Assembly (NCBI GenBank): GCA_031553915.1
Contig: JAVBKT010000019.1
Coordinates: 1-45,945, forward strand
DNA: 45,945 nt
Origin: HGM13862 sp031553915
GTDB taxonomy: Bacteria > Bacillota > Dehalobacteriia > UBA4068
Direction of reading: 5' to 3'
Positions 32,566 through 41,071 of the stretch are shown one piece after another; positions within the stretch are counted from its first letter, which is position 1, and the number at the start of each line of letters is the position of its first letter. Position numbers and translations under genes: made by a program. The notes below the pieces were generated by a model, which was given only the letters and a program-made list of their open reading frames with translations, did no database searches and was not told the origin of the DNA.

Positions 32566-35500
32566 ATGAGCAAATACATAGCGGGACTGGATATTGGTTC
32601 CACCACAGTAAAAATAGCAATTCTTGATGAAAATAAAAATTTAGTGCGGCATGATTACCGGCGGCACTATTCTGATGTGGGCAAAACCCTGCAAGCGTTT
32701 TTGCAGGATAATTTAGCTGGCATGGAAGATGATCAGTTTTCCTTTATGCTGACCGGTTCTGCCGGGATTTCCATTGCCGAATTGCTGGAGCTGCCTTTTG
32801 TACAGGAGGTTATTGCCGGCCTGGCTGCCACACGCGCCTATATCCCTGCGGCAGATGTGGTGATTGAAATCGGCGGCGAGGATGCCAAAATCACCTATAT
32901 GCAGGGCAGCCCTGAGCAGCGGATGAATGGCGCTTGTGCCGGTGGCACCGGGGCCTTTATCGATCAGATGGCCTCTCTTCTGCATACTGATTTGGCCGGA
33001 CTGAATGATCTGGCAGAAAAGGCCAAGACCGTTTATCCCATTGCCTCCCGTTGTGGCGTATTCGCCAAAAGCGATATTCAACCGCTCTTGAATGAGGGCG
33101 CGGCCAGAGAAGATATTGCTTCCTCTATTTTTCAGTCGGTGGTCAACCAGACGATTTCCGGTCTGGCTTGTGGCAAGCCGATTCGCGGCAATGTCGCTTT
33201 TTTGGGCGGGCCGCTGCACTTCTTGCCGCAGCTGCGCAGGCATTTTATTGACACCTTGCATTTGACCCCGGAGCAGGTTCTGCTGCCGGACAATGCCCAG
33301 GTGTTCATCGCTATCGGCGCAGCGCTTTCTTCTGACGGCATAGCGCAGATGCGCGGAGGCGAGCTGCTGCAAAAGCTATGCTTGCTGGATAACCGCCAGC
33401 TACAGCATAATAATACTCTGCCGCCGCTGTTTGAAAATGAGGAGCAAAGAGAAGATTTTTTCCGCCGCCACGGTGAGGAAAAAATAGAGCAGGCTGAATT
33501 GGCAGAGTCCAAGGGAGCTTGCTGGCTGGGTGTTGATGCCGGCAGCACTACCGCTAAGATGGTTTTAATTGACAAAGATGGACGGCTGCTGTTTAGCCGC
33601 TATGATAATAATGGCGGACATCCGCTGGAAGCAGTAATCAAGATGCTGCAAGAACTATATCAGGCCATGCCGGATGCAGCCTACATTGCCCGCTCCTGTG
33701 TTACCGGCTATGGCGAGGCTTTGATCAAAGCCGGACTGCATCTGGATATGGGTGAAATTGAGACTGTGGCGCATTACCGCGGCGCAGATGAAATTCTGCC
33801 CGGGGTGGATTTTGTTTTGGATATTGGCGGGCAGGATATGAAATGCCTGCAAATTAAAGATAAGAGCATTAATAAGATTTTGCTTAATGAAGCTTGCTCT
33901 TCCGGCTGCGGTAGCTTTATCGAGACCTTTGCCCGCGCCCTGGGGCATACCCCTGCGGAATTTGGACGCTTGGCATTGGATGCGAAGCAGCCGGTTGACC
34001 TGGGTTCACGCTGCACCGTGTTTATGAACTCGCAGGTAAAGCAGGCGCAAAAGGAAGGCGCGTCTGTGGCGGATATTGCCGCGGGATTATGCTATTCTGT
34101 GATTAAAAACGCGCTGTATAAGGTGATCAAACTGAATGACGCTGAGCAAATCGGCAAAAGAATTATCGTGCAAGGCGGCAGCTTTTTAAACGAAGCGGTA
34201 CTGCGCGCCTTTGAGCTGGTTTCCGGCTGTGAGGCGGTTCGTCCGGCGCAGGCCGGTTTGACCGGAGCCTATGGCGCAGCCCTCTTGGCGCGGGATCAAT
34301 ATCTGGAGCAAGAGTTGACCGGCGTATCCGCAATGCTCGGCATGGAGCTGCTCACCGATTTTCAGGTGAAGAAAAGCACGGCCCGCTGCGGCCGCTGCGG
34401 CAATAATTGCTTGCTGACGATTACCCGTTTTCCTGACGGCGGACGGCATATATCCAATAACCGCTGTGAACGCGGCGGGGAAAGCATTAAACAGAGCCAA
34501 GTATCGGAAAATCTTTATGAATATAAATATCAGCGTTTATTTGATTATGAGCCGCTGCCCCTGGCAGAGGCGCCGCGGGGAGAAATCGGTATCCCGCGCG
34601 TGCTCAATCTCTATGAGAATTATCCTTTTTGGTTTACTTTTTTTACTCAACTGGGCTACAGAGTGATTATTTCCCCCCGCAGTTCCCGCGCCATTTTTGA
34701 TATCGGTATGGAGACCATGCCCTCCGAATCGGTTTGTTATCCGGCGCGTTTGGCGCATGGGCATGTGCAGGAGCTGCTTAACCAGGGGATTAAAACTATC
34801 TTTTACCCTTGTCTCCCCTACGAGGGAGATGAAGGGCTGGGCGGAGACAATCATTTCAACTGTCCGATTGTCGGTACTTATCCGGAGGTGCTCCGCAATA
34901 ATATCAGCGGGCTAAAAGAGGAAGGCATCCGTTTTCTCAGTCCCTTTTTGCCCTATGATGACAAAAAGCGCCTGAGTGAGCGTTTGGCAGAAGAGCTGGC
35001 TGAGTTCTCTATTAGCGCAGAAGAAATCAAGCTTGCTGCGGAAAAAGCGACAGCAGAAGATGCGGCTTTTAAGCAAAGCATACATACGGCCGGAGAGACG
35101 ATGATTCAACGCCTGACCAAGCAGGGACGCAAGGGTATCGTTCTGGCTGGGCGCCCCTATCATGTTGATCCTGAGATCAATCATGGCATTGCCGAGATGA
35201 TTGCCGGCTTTGGCTATGCTGTTTTGACCGAAGACAGCATTGCTCATCTGGGAGATATCCCCCGCCCGATTCGCGCGGTGGACCAGTGGGTATATCATAC
35301 ACGTCTCTATCAGGCGGCAGATGTGGTGAGAAAGCATGACTGTCTGGAGCTGGTGCAGCTGAACAGTTTTGGCTGCGGGCTGGATGCTGTGACCTCTGAT
35401 CAGGTACAGGAGCTTCTTGAAGAAGGCAATAAGCTCTATACCTTGATCAAAATAGATGAAGTTAATAATTTGGGAGCGGCGCGTATTCGCATTCGCTCCT

Positions 35501-36885
35501 TGATTGCCGCGCTTAATAATCGAGAAAAAACGATTAAGCAGAGCTCTATTCTGGACCGTCCGCGCGAGTTTATTTCCCGCCATTGGCCGCGTTTCACCAA
35601 GGAGATGAAAGAGCAGAATTATACTATTCTCGCGCCGCAGATGTCGCCAATTCATTTTAACCTGATCGAGGAAGCCTTCAAGCGCAGCGGATATAATCTT
35701 AAAGTGTTGCCGGAAGCAACAGCCTCTGCTGTTTCCACCGGGTTGAAATATGTTAATAATGATGCCTGTTATCCGGCTGTGATGGTTATCGGACAGCTGA
35801 TTGAGGCCTTGCAAAGCGGAGAGTATGATACTCACCATACAGCAGTTATCATCTCCCAGACTGGCGGCGGCTGCCGCGCCACCAATTATATTGCGCTGCT
35901 GCGGCGGGCTTTGGATAAGCTGGACATGAGCTATGTGCCGGTGATTTCCCTTTCCGCCTCTGGGCTGGAGAACCACCCCGGGTTCAAAATCACCTGGCCG
36001 CTGCTTAAAAGAGGCTTGTTTGCCATCGGCTTTGGTGATAATTTGATGCGCCTGCTCTATCAGGTGCGGCCCTATGAGGCGGAACAAGGCGCTGCTGACG
36101 CATTGCTGCAGAAATGGACACGGCTCGGCAAGGAGGCTCTCGCTAAGGCTTCGGTGCGTAAATATGTCCGCTATACCCGGGCCATGGTTAAGGACTTTGC
36201 CGCGCTGTCGCGGCTCAATATTGAAAAGCCGCGTGTGGGGCTGGTGGGCGAGATTCTGGTTAAATATCACCCGAATGCCAATAATCATGCAGTGGATTTG
36301 ATCGAGGCAGAAGGCGGTGAAGCTATTGTTCCGGATATGATCGGTTTCTTTGAATACAGCGCGCTGGATGCTATTGTTAAAAAGAAAATGCTGGCCGGAT
36401 CGTGGAAAACTGCCTTTTTGGGCAAGATTGCCATCCGCTTTATGGAGCGTTTGCGCGCGCCTTTCCGCCGGCTCTTGAAAAAGCATGGCTTTAGTGTACC
36501 GCATAGCATTTATACCCTGGCGGAAAAAGCTACGGAAATTGTTTCTTTGGGCAATATGTGCGGCGAAGGCTGGTTCCTCTCTGGTGAGATGATAGATTTA
36601 ATTCATGATGGCGTGGATAATATTGTCTGTATGCAGCCGTTCGCTTGTCTGCCTAACCATGTGGTGGGCAAAGGAGCCATCCGCGCTATTCGGGATAAAT
36701 ATCCTGACGCGAATATTGTCGCGGTTGATTATGATCCGGGCATTAGCGAAGTTAATCAGATTAATAGAATTAAGCTGATGATGAGCATTGCCCGGGATAA
36801 AGTCCCCCGGGGAGAACCGCTAAATGCTATTGAAAATCAAGTTATTGAAGAGAGCGAAGAGCATTTGCCCAAGACAGTAGCCTAA
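32566..36885 (+). CDS. Acyl-CoA dehydratase activase / HgdB-like fusion protein
   Basis: 1,439 residues. Two ASKHA (BadF/HgdC) ATPase domains occur in tandem: the first begins IAGLDIGSTTVKIAILD with GACAGGTGAFID and SRCGVFAKSD; the second begins GVDAGSTTAKMVLID at about 322 with NEACSSGCGSFIE (about 438) and SRCTVF (about 481), the cysteines that hold the shared [4Fe-4S] cluster in 2-hydroxyacyl-CoA dehydratase activators. A four-cysteine patch (CGRCGNNC...NNRCERG, about 607-635) follows, then a DUF2229/HgdB-like region from about 676 (CYPARLAHGHVQ, FYPCLPYE) and a COG3581-like C-terminal part from about 1018. Inferred role: ATP-driven low-potential electron transfer. The substrate is unknown. 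ATG 32566 is chosen because conserved sequence starts there. Confidence 0.9.
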   Translation: MSKYIAGLDIGSTTVKIAILDENKNLVRHDYRRHYSDVGKTLQAFLQDNLAGMEDDQFSFMLTGSAGISIAELLELPFVQEVIAGLAATRAYIPAADVVIEIGGEDAKITYMQGSPEQRMNGACAGGTGAFIDQMASLLHTDLAGLNDLAEKAKTVYPIASRCGVFAKSDIQPLLNEGAAREDIASSIFQSVVNQTISGLACGKPIRGNVAFLGGPLHFLPQLRRHFIDTLHLTPEQVLLPDNAQVFIAIGAALSSDGIAQMRGGELLQKLCLLDNRQLQHNNTLPPLFENEEQREDFFRRHGEEKIEQAELAESKGACWLGVDAGSTTAKMVLIDKDGRLLFSRYDNNGGHPLEAVIKMLQELYQAMPDAAYIARSCVTGYGEALIKAGLHLDMGEIETVAHYRGADEILPGVDFVLDIGGQDMKCLQIKDKSINKILLNEACSSGCGSFIETFARALGHTPAEFGRLALDAKQPVDLGSRCTVFMNSQVKQAQKEGASVADIAAGLCYSVIKNALYKVIKLNDAEQIGKRIIVQGGSFLNEAVLRAFELVSGCEAVRPAQAGLTGAYGAALLARDQYLEQELTGVSAMLGMELLTDFQVKKSTARCGRCGNNCLLTITRFPDGGRHISNNRCERGGESIKQSQVSENLYEYKYQRLFDYEPLPLAEAPRGEIGIPRVLNLYENYPFWFTFFTQLGYRVIISPRSSRAIFDIGMETMPSESVCYPARLAHGHVQELLNQGIKTIFYPCLPYEGDEGLGGDNHFNCPIVGTYPEVLRNNISGLKEEGIRFLSPFLPYDDKKRLSERLAEELAEFSISAEEIKLAAEKATAEDAAFKQSIHTAGETMIQRLTKQGRKGIVLAGRPYHVDPEINHGIAEMIAGFGYAVLTEDSIAHLGDIPRPIRAVDQWVYHTRLYQAADVVRKHDCLELVQLNSFGCGLDAVTSDQVQELLEEGNKLYTLIKIDEVNNLGAARIRIRSLIAALNNREKTIKQSSILDRPREFISRHWPRFTKEMKEQNYTILAPQMSPIHFNLIEEAFKRSGYNLKVLPEATASAVSTGLKYVNNDACYPAVMVIGQLIEALQSGEYDTHHTAVIISQTGGGCRATNYIALLRRALDKLDMSYVPVISLSASGLENHPGFKITWPLLKRGLFAIGFGDNLMRLLYQVRPYEAEQGAADALLQKWTRLGKEALAKASVRKYVRYTRAMVKDFAALSRLNIEKPRVGLVGEILVKYHPNANNHAVDLIEAEGGEAIVPDMIGFFEYSALDAIVKKKMLAGSWKTAFLGKIAIRFMERLRAPFRRLLKKHGFSVPHSIYTLAEKATEIVSLGNMCGEGWFLSGEMIDLIHDGVDNIVCMQPFACLPNHVVGKGAIRAIRDKYPDANIVAVDYDPGISEVNQINRIKLMMSIARDKVPRGEPLNAIENQVIEESEEHLPKTVA

Positions 36886-36938
36886 GTTTATACACAATAA
36901 AAGAGCAGCTATTAGCTGCTCTTTTATTGTGTATAAAC
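36886..36938. terminator. 25-bp perfect inverted repeat, terminator
   Basis: Positions 36886-36910 pair perfectly with 36914-36938 around the loop ATT; the stem core AGAGCAGCT/AGCTGCTCTTTT gives T-runs. It starts right after the stop codon of the activase gene and also lies downstream of the leftward glycosyltransferase gene. Confidence 0.8.
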
Positions 36939-36987
36939 CGCATGGAGCTCATATTTCTATTTGATTAGGTTAGATAACTTCTTGCTA

Positions 36988-39609
36988 CTACAGGTTTTGG
37001 ATGTCGGTTTGGTTGCGCAGCTCTGTCTGCAAGGCAAGGATGATATCAAGATCTTGTTGTAAGACATAACCCAAATTAATCAATATTTGCCCGATCATAC
37101 CACCATGCTCTTGCTGGTATTTAATGGCTTCATCCAATTGCGCTTGATTGATAATCCCGCCGCGCAGTAACACTGTGCCAAGAGAATGCTTGCGGGCAGC
37201 AGATTGCACGGAGAGGATGATATCCAGGATATCTTGGTTAACAAAACCTTCGTTTACTAATATTTGCCCCAGATATCCCCCCTGCGCTTCCTGAATAGCA
37301 GTCGCCAAGTCCAGCTGGGTATGGCTGATAAATCCGCCGCTAAGCAGCATCGCACCAATATTCTCTGTTTTTTTGCCCAGTACTCCATCAATAAAATGCC
37401 CGGCATTATTTGAGCTGATAAAATTAATATCAAATACTTTTTGCATTTTCAAAAATACATCCAGCAGCTCTTCTGCCAGGCAACCAGTTTGAATTAAACA
37501 TTCTCCCAGGTATCCACCGTGTTCTGCTTGGTAAGCCAAAGCCATATATAATTGGCTTTTGGTAATGATACCAGCCTCTATCAGAATGTTGCCTAATTGT
37601 AAATGCTCATCAGGACGGCCTTCCTCTTGAGCTTTTTGCTTCATTTCTTCCTGGATAGAGAGATAGGCTTTTAATGTTTCTGAAGACAAGGCATTCATAT
37701 GTACGATAATATCACCAAGATAGCCACCCTGGTTTTTTTGGATGTTTAACGCTTCTTCCAGCTGGGTATTGGAAACGACAGCTGCCTTTAATAATATCTG
37801 TCCCAGAGGTAGGCGATGCAGATTATCCAAGCCCTCCAAGCGGTGCTGGGCCTCGGTAATCTCAACATCCTCCCGCACCTCAGCAATGGCAATATTGCGG
37901 GAATGGACAGTAGAGACCCAATAGCGTTCCTTATGTTTAATCAACCCGCGAAATATCGGAGGATACCAGGAAAAAGTAAATATCCATTGCAAAGGTATCC
38001 AGAAAAAGTAACGAATATAATGCTCTTTTATCAGTATACCTAGCTGAAGCAGTAGATAACCAGATACCAAAACAATAGCCATTACCAGTGACATTAAGGA
38101 AGGGACATCAACATAGATGTCAGGAAACAGCATCAAGGTACTCCAGCGAAAAACATAGCAGGCTATGAGGCAGAGGTTAATCATCGGCCGCATCAAATAG
38201 AAGGCCATATCAAACTGCCTGAAGCTACGGTTTTTGATTGCGGCCAGCAGTAATTTTGGCGCAAACTTGATCATCGCATCCATATGCCCCTGCATCCAAC
38301 GCGTACGTTGTTTAGTGGAAGGTTTCAGCTGTGTGGGTTTTTCATCATACAGCCTTGCCTCATGGATCCAGGCGCAGGATTTGTTTTTTGCCAAAACATA
38401 GCGGGTAGTGAGAACCAAATCTTCAGTCAGGGAATCGGTTTCCCAGCCAATATCCTTTAATACTTGAGGTCTAATGACCATGCCAGTGCCGCCCATTTGG
38501 GCGCTTAGGCCCAAATCAGAGTGAGCCTTTTGAAAGCTGACATTGCTTAACCAGTAAGCCAAAGAATAACATTTGGATATCCAACTATCAGCAGGGTTCT
38601 TGCATCCCAGGTAAGTTTGCAGTATTTCATAGCCCTCATTTAATTTATCGCTGACTATTTCCAGATATTTCTCATTGATAATATTATCGGCATCCAGCAC
38701 GATGTAGGCATCATATTTTTTCCCCGCTGCGGCCATATCTTCCAGCTTAGCAAACATCCATTTCAGCGCAAACCCCTTGCCTCTTTCATCTACAGTTTCT
38801 CTCACCATAGGAATAGCGCCGCATTGCTTGACAATCTCTGCGGTGTTATCTGTGCAGTTATCGCAGATAATATATAAGTCATAACGATCGCGGGGGTAGG
38901 TGTTGGCGTATACAGATTTAATCAGCTGATCAATGACAGCGCTTTCATTATGGGCACAGCCCAGCACTGCCAGGCGGTTAAGCTTTCCCGGAGAGGGTTC
39001 AAGCACCGCCTGGTGACGTGTTTTGATAATGCGGGACAAAAAGAGGATGATAGGGTCATATAGCCAAAATACCAGGCTGGCAATCTCAGCAGTTATCAGC
39101 AAAACAGTAATCAGGGGCTTGTAAACAACAAAAACGTGCCGATGCAACAATATCAGCAATAATAGGGCAAAGAACAGCCAGCCTAAAACAAATAGCAGCT
39201 GCCGCTGATTCAGTTGACTGGAATTATTTGGTTCTTTGCTTTGCCGCAGCCCCAAACAAAAACAGAGCAGGATAGCAATCAGTCCGCAGGGAAGAAGGAT
39301 GAAGAAAAAGAGTGCATCTCCATCATAGCCGGTAAGGTTGCTTAGATAAAACAAGAATTGTGGCGCATAGAGATAAAGAATGTTGAGCACGCAAATTAAC
39401 GCTAACACTACTCCGATGCCAAAGAAAAAGCGCTTGCCGCTGATTTTGGTAGTATCTTTTTGTAGTGGAACACAAAAAGATACTAAAACAAAAATTAGAG
39501 CCAGCACAGCAGTAAATATGGCAAAATTTGTAGAATGAAATAAAGCGCTGACAAAAGGGAGTTCTTTGAGAAACTCAAACCAGATGAACAGCTGCGAAAA
39601 ATCTACCAT
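36988..39609 (-). CDS. Membrane glycosyltransferase (GT2) with four tandem MshEN-like repeats
   Basis: 873 residues. Several membrane spans at the N-terminus (to about 195), then a processive GT2 domain: DNCTDN (250), DAD (306-308), GGTGMVIR, TED (395-397) and QRTRW (434-438), then more membrane spans (about 460-560). Residues 600-873 hold four copies of a pattern LGxxLLxxGxxxxxQLxxAxxxQ...GGYLGxxLxxxGxxxxxxLxxxLxxQ, the form of the c-di-GMP-binding MshEN domain; the leading Arg of RLG is replaced. The architecture resembles E. coli NfrB (GT2 plus MshEN). Inferred: c-di-GMP-controlled exopolysaccharide synthase. ATG 39609 is preferred to a TTG 33 bases upstream. Confidence 0.88.
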   Translation of the reverse strand: MVDFSQLFIWFEFLKELPFVSALFHSTNFAIFTAVLALIFVLVSFCVPLQKDTTKISGKRFFFGIGVVLALICVLNILYLYAPQFLFYLSNLTGYDGDALFFFILLPCGLIAILLCFCLGLRQSKEPNNSSQLNQRQLLFVLGWLFFALLLLILLHRHVFVVYKPLITVLLITAEIASLVFWLYDPIILFLSRIIKTRHQAVLEPSPGKLNRLAVLGCAHNESAVIDQLIKSVYANTYPRDRYDLYIICDNCTDNTAEIVKQCGAIPMVRETVDERGKGFALKWMFAKLEDMAAAGKKYDAYIVLDADNIINEKYLEIVSDKLNEGYEILQTYLGCKNPADSWISKCYSLAYWLSNVSFQKAHSDLGLSAQMGGTGMVIRPQVLKDIGWETDSLTEDLVLTTRYVLAKNKSCAWIHEARLYDEKPTQLKPSTKQRTRWMQGHMDAMIKFAPKLLLAAIKNRSFRQFDMAFYLMRPMINLCLIACYVFRWSTLMLFPDIYVDVPSLMSLVMAIVLVSGYLLLQLGILIKEHYIRYFFWIPLQWIFTFSWYPPIFRGLIKHKERYWVSTVHSRNIAIAEVREDVEITEAQHRLEGLDNLHRLPLGQILLKAAVVSNTQLEEALNIQKNQGGYLGDIIVHMNALSSETLKAYLSIQEEMKQKAQEEGRPDEHLQLGNILIEAGIITKSQLYMALAYQAEHGGYLGECLIQTGCLAEELLDVFLKMQKVFDINFISSNNAGHFIDGVLGKKTENIGAMLLSGGFISHTQLDLATAIQEAQGGYLGQILVNEGFVNQDILDIILSVQSAARKHSLGTVLLRGGIINQAQLDEAIKYQQEHGGMIGQILINLGYVLQQDLDIILALQTELRNQTDIQNL

Positions 39610-39630
39610 TGCACGACATCTCTTTTCGCT

Positions 39631-39675
39631 CAAATAAGACAATAATTTTTATTATAAAAATTATTGTCTTATTTG
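39631..39675. repeat. 45-nt near-perfect palindrome in the glycosyltransferase leader
   Basis: Arms 39631-39652 and 39654-39675 are exact 22-base inverted repeats around a single base. It starts 22 bases before the glycosyltransferase ATG, so in RNA it would form a long hairpin in the 5' leader; in DNA it could be an operator. Its A/T-rich centre also contains a TATAAT on the minus strand. Confidence 0.8.
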
Positions 39676-39690
39676 AATAATCTAAGTACT

Positions 39691-39718
39691 ATTATACTAC
39701 TTATTAGGGCAATGTAAA
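39691..39718 (-). promoter_or_regulatory. Candidate promoter of the glycosyltransferase gene
   Basis: Minus strand: TTTACA (39713-39718), 16-base spacer, TATAAT (39691-39696). Transcription would begin about 8 bases before the palindrome at 39631-39675. Confidence 0.55.
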
Positions 39719-39845
39719 GGGATAATAAAGTTTTTTTAAGTTTTTATATTTTAGTTATGACAAAAAAAAAATTGTTTATCAACAAAGCAATTTTTTAGTA
39801 AAATAGAGCAAATTTTTTGTAGTGAAAATAGTTCTAATGCTTAAA

Positions 39846-39879
39846 AAATAAAGAGCAGACTATCGTCTGCTCTTTATTT
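39846..39879. terminator. Terminator of the methyltransferase gene
   Basis: AAATAAAGAGCAGAC (39846-39860) pairs perfectly with GTCTGCTCTTTATTT (39865-39879), loop TATC; on the minus strand followed by TTTT. The remaining gap 39719-39845 holds nothing recognisable. Confidence 0.88.
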
Positions 39880-39901
39880 GGGTTACGAAAATACAAGAAA
39901 A

Positions 39902-40903
39902 TTAATCAGCCAAAGCGAGGACTGCTTCATAGAAAGCGATCATATTTGGCACAGGTGTTGGCGGCGGTACGTCGCAGCCGGCAGCAATGACAGTTTTGCC
40001 TTTAGAATCTTCATTAATTTTCTTGACTTTAGCAGCCAGCTCTGCCGGATCACCAAGATAGAGATCTTCAGCAGGGCCGATATTGCCGACCATATATTGG
40101 CCGGGGCCAAGTTTTTCGGTGGCTGTAGCCAAGTCCACTTCTTTATCAACGTCAACGCAGTCAGTGCCGGTTGCCAAAGAGAAAGGCAGCAGGCGGTTGG
40201 TGTCGCCGCAGATATGCAGACGGGTGGTGCCGCCGTATTCATGAACTTTATCAACCAAGGCTTTGTGCAGCGGGCCGATATATTCATCATACATAGCAGG
40301 CGAAATCAAGGAGCAGGATGGCTCAACGATTTGAATGCCGTCAATGCCCAGCTGCATTTGTTTTTCGATGAATTTGAGGCAATTGGCCTGGAAGAAATTG
40401 ATGCCTTCCATGGTTTCATCTTCATCTTCTAAAAATTCGCACATGGCATCTTCAAGACCGCGGGCATTGGTGTATTCAGTGAAGGGACCAATGCAGATGC
40501 CATAGATATATTTTTGGCCTTTGCGTTCTTCAACGACCTTTTTCAAGGTGATTAAGCGGTTGCCCATTCTGGTGCCTGGCTCAAAGGTCGGGGTGGGCAG
40601 GTTTTTAACATCCTCTGGTGTCTCAAGGATAGTTTCCGCATGATAGCCAGTGTCAGAAAGCACCGGTTTTTCACCGAAATCTTCCAGCTGTTCATGGAAA
40701 TCGGAGTCCGGCAGGATGCAGTCAAAGTTGTATTTGTCGCAGATGGCGATATATGCTTCTGCTCTTTTGATCGGATCATAAACGAAAGTTTCCTGATCCA
40801 GACCATACTGGATAGCTACCCAGTCAATTGCCAGAGGCATAAAGGGGGGCCGGTCAACTTTTTCGCCGGAGAAAAATGCTTTTGTTCTTTCATAACCGTT
40901 CAT
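39902..40903 (-). CDS. UroD/MtaA-family methylcobamide methyltransferase
   Basis: 333 residues of the uroporphyrinogen decarboxylase fold. The zinc-binding pattern of the MtaA/MtbA/CmuA branch is present: His230 and Cys232 in RLHICGDT and Cys310 in AAGCDVPPPTP, while the heme-pathway decarboxylase residues are not. Such enzymes pass the methyl group of a corrinoid protein to a thiol or pterin acceptor (coenzyme M in methanogens, probably tetrahydrofolate in acetogen-like bacteria). Neighbours are a corrinoid protein and its activator, which supports this. A branch in which such proteins demethylate O-methyl compounds directly is possible. It has its own promoter upstream. Confidence 0.88.
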   Translation of the reverse strand: MNGYERTKAFFSGEKVDRPPFMPLAIDWVAIQYGLDQETFVYDPIKRAEAYIAICDKYNFDCILPDSDFHEQLEDFGEKPVLSDTGYHAETILETPEDVKNLPTPTFEPGTRMGNRLITLKKVVEERKGQKYIYGICIGPFTEYTNARGLEDAMCEFLEDEDETMEGINFFQANCLKFIEKQMQLGIDGIQIVEPSCSLISPAMYDEYIGPLHKALVDKVHEYGGTTRLHICGDTNRLLPFSLATGTDCVDVDKEVDLATATEKLGPGQYMVGNIGPAEDLYLGDPAELAAKVKKINEDSKGKTVIAAGCDVPPPTPVPNMIAFYEAVLALAD

Positions 40904-41014
40904 AAGTAAGTCTCCTTTTTATTAATATTTTCCAGGGGATTTGAGTCCTCCACCCAAAGCACAATTAAAATAACATGTATCTTGACATAGAACCGACATA
41001 AGCGCGGTAAAGTA

Positions 41015-41043
41015 ATTATATATCAAAACAAACAAATATACAA
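41015..41043 (-). promoter_or_regulatory. Promoter upstream of the UroD/MtaA-like gene
   Basis: Minus strand: TTGTAT (41038-41043), 17-base spacer, TATAAT (41015-41020). It lies between the activator gene and the methyltransferase gene, so the latter may be expressed separately. Confidence 0.6.
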
Positions 41044-41071
41044 ATCGAAATTGCAAGAATTTTACTGCAAC

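Noticed and set aside
34912..36504. 530-codon open frame antisense to the activase gene
   Set aside because: It is an unbroken shadow frame of a strongly coding gene; its translation resembles no protein and has no start signals.
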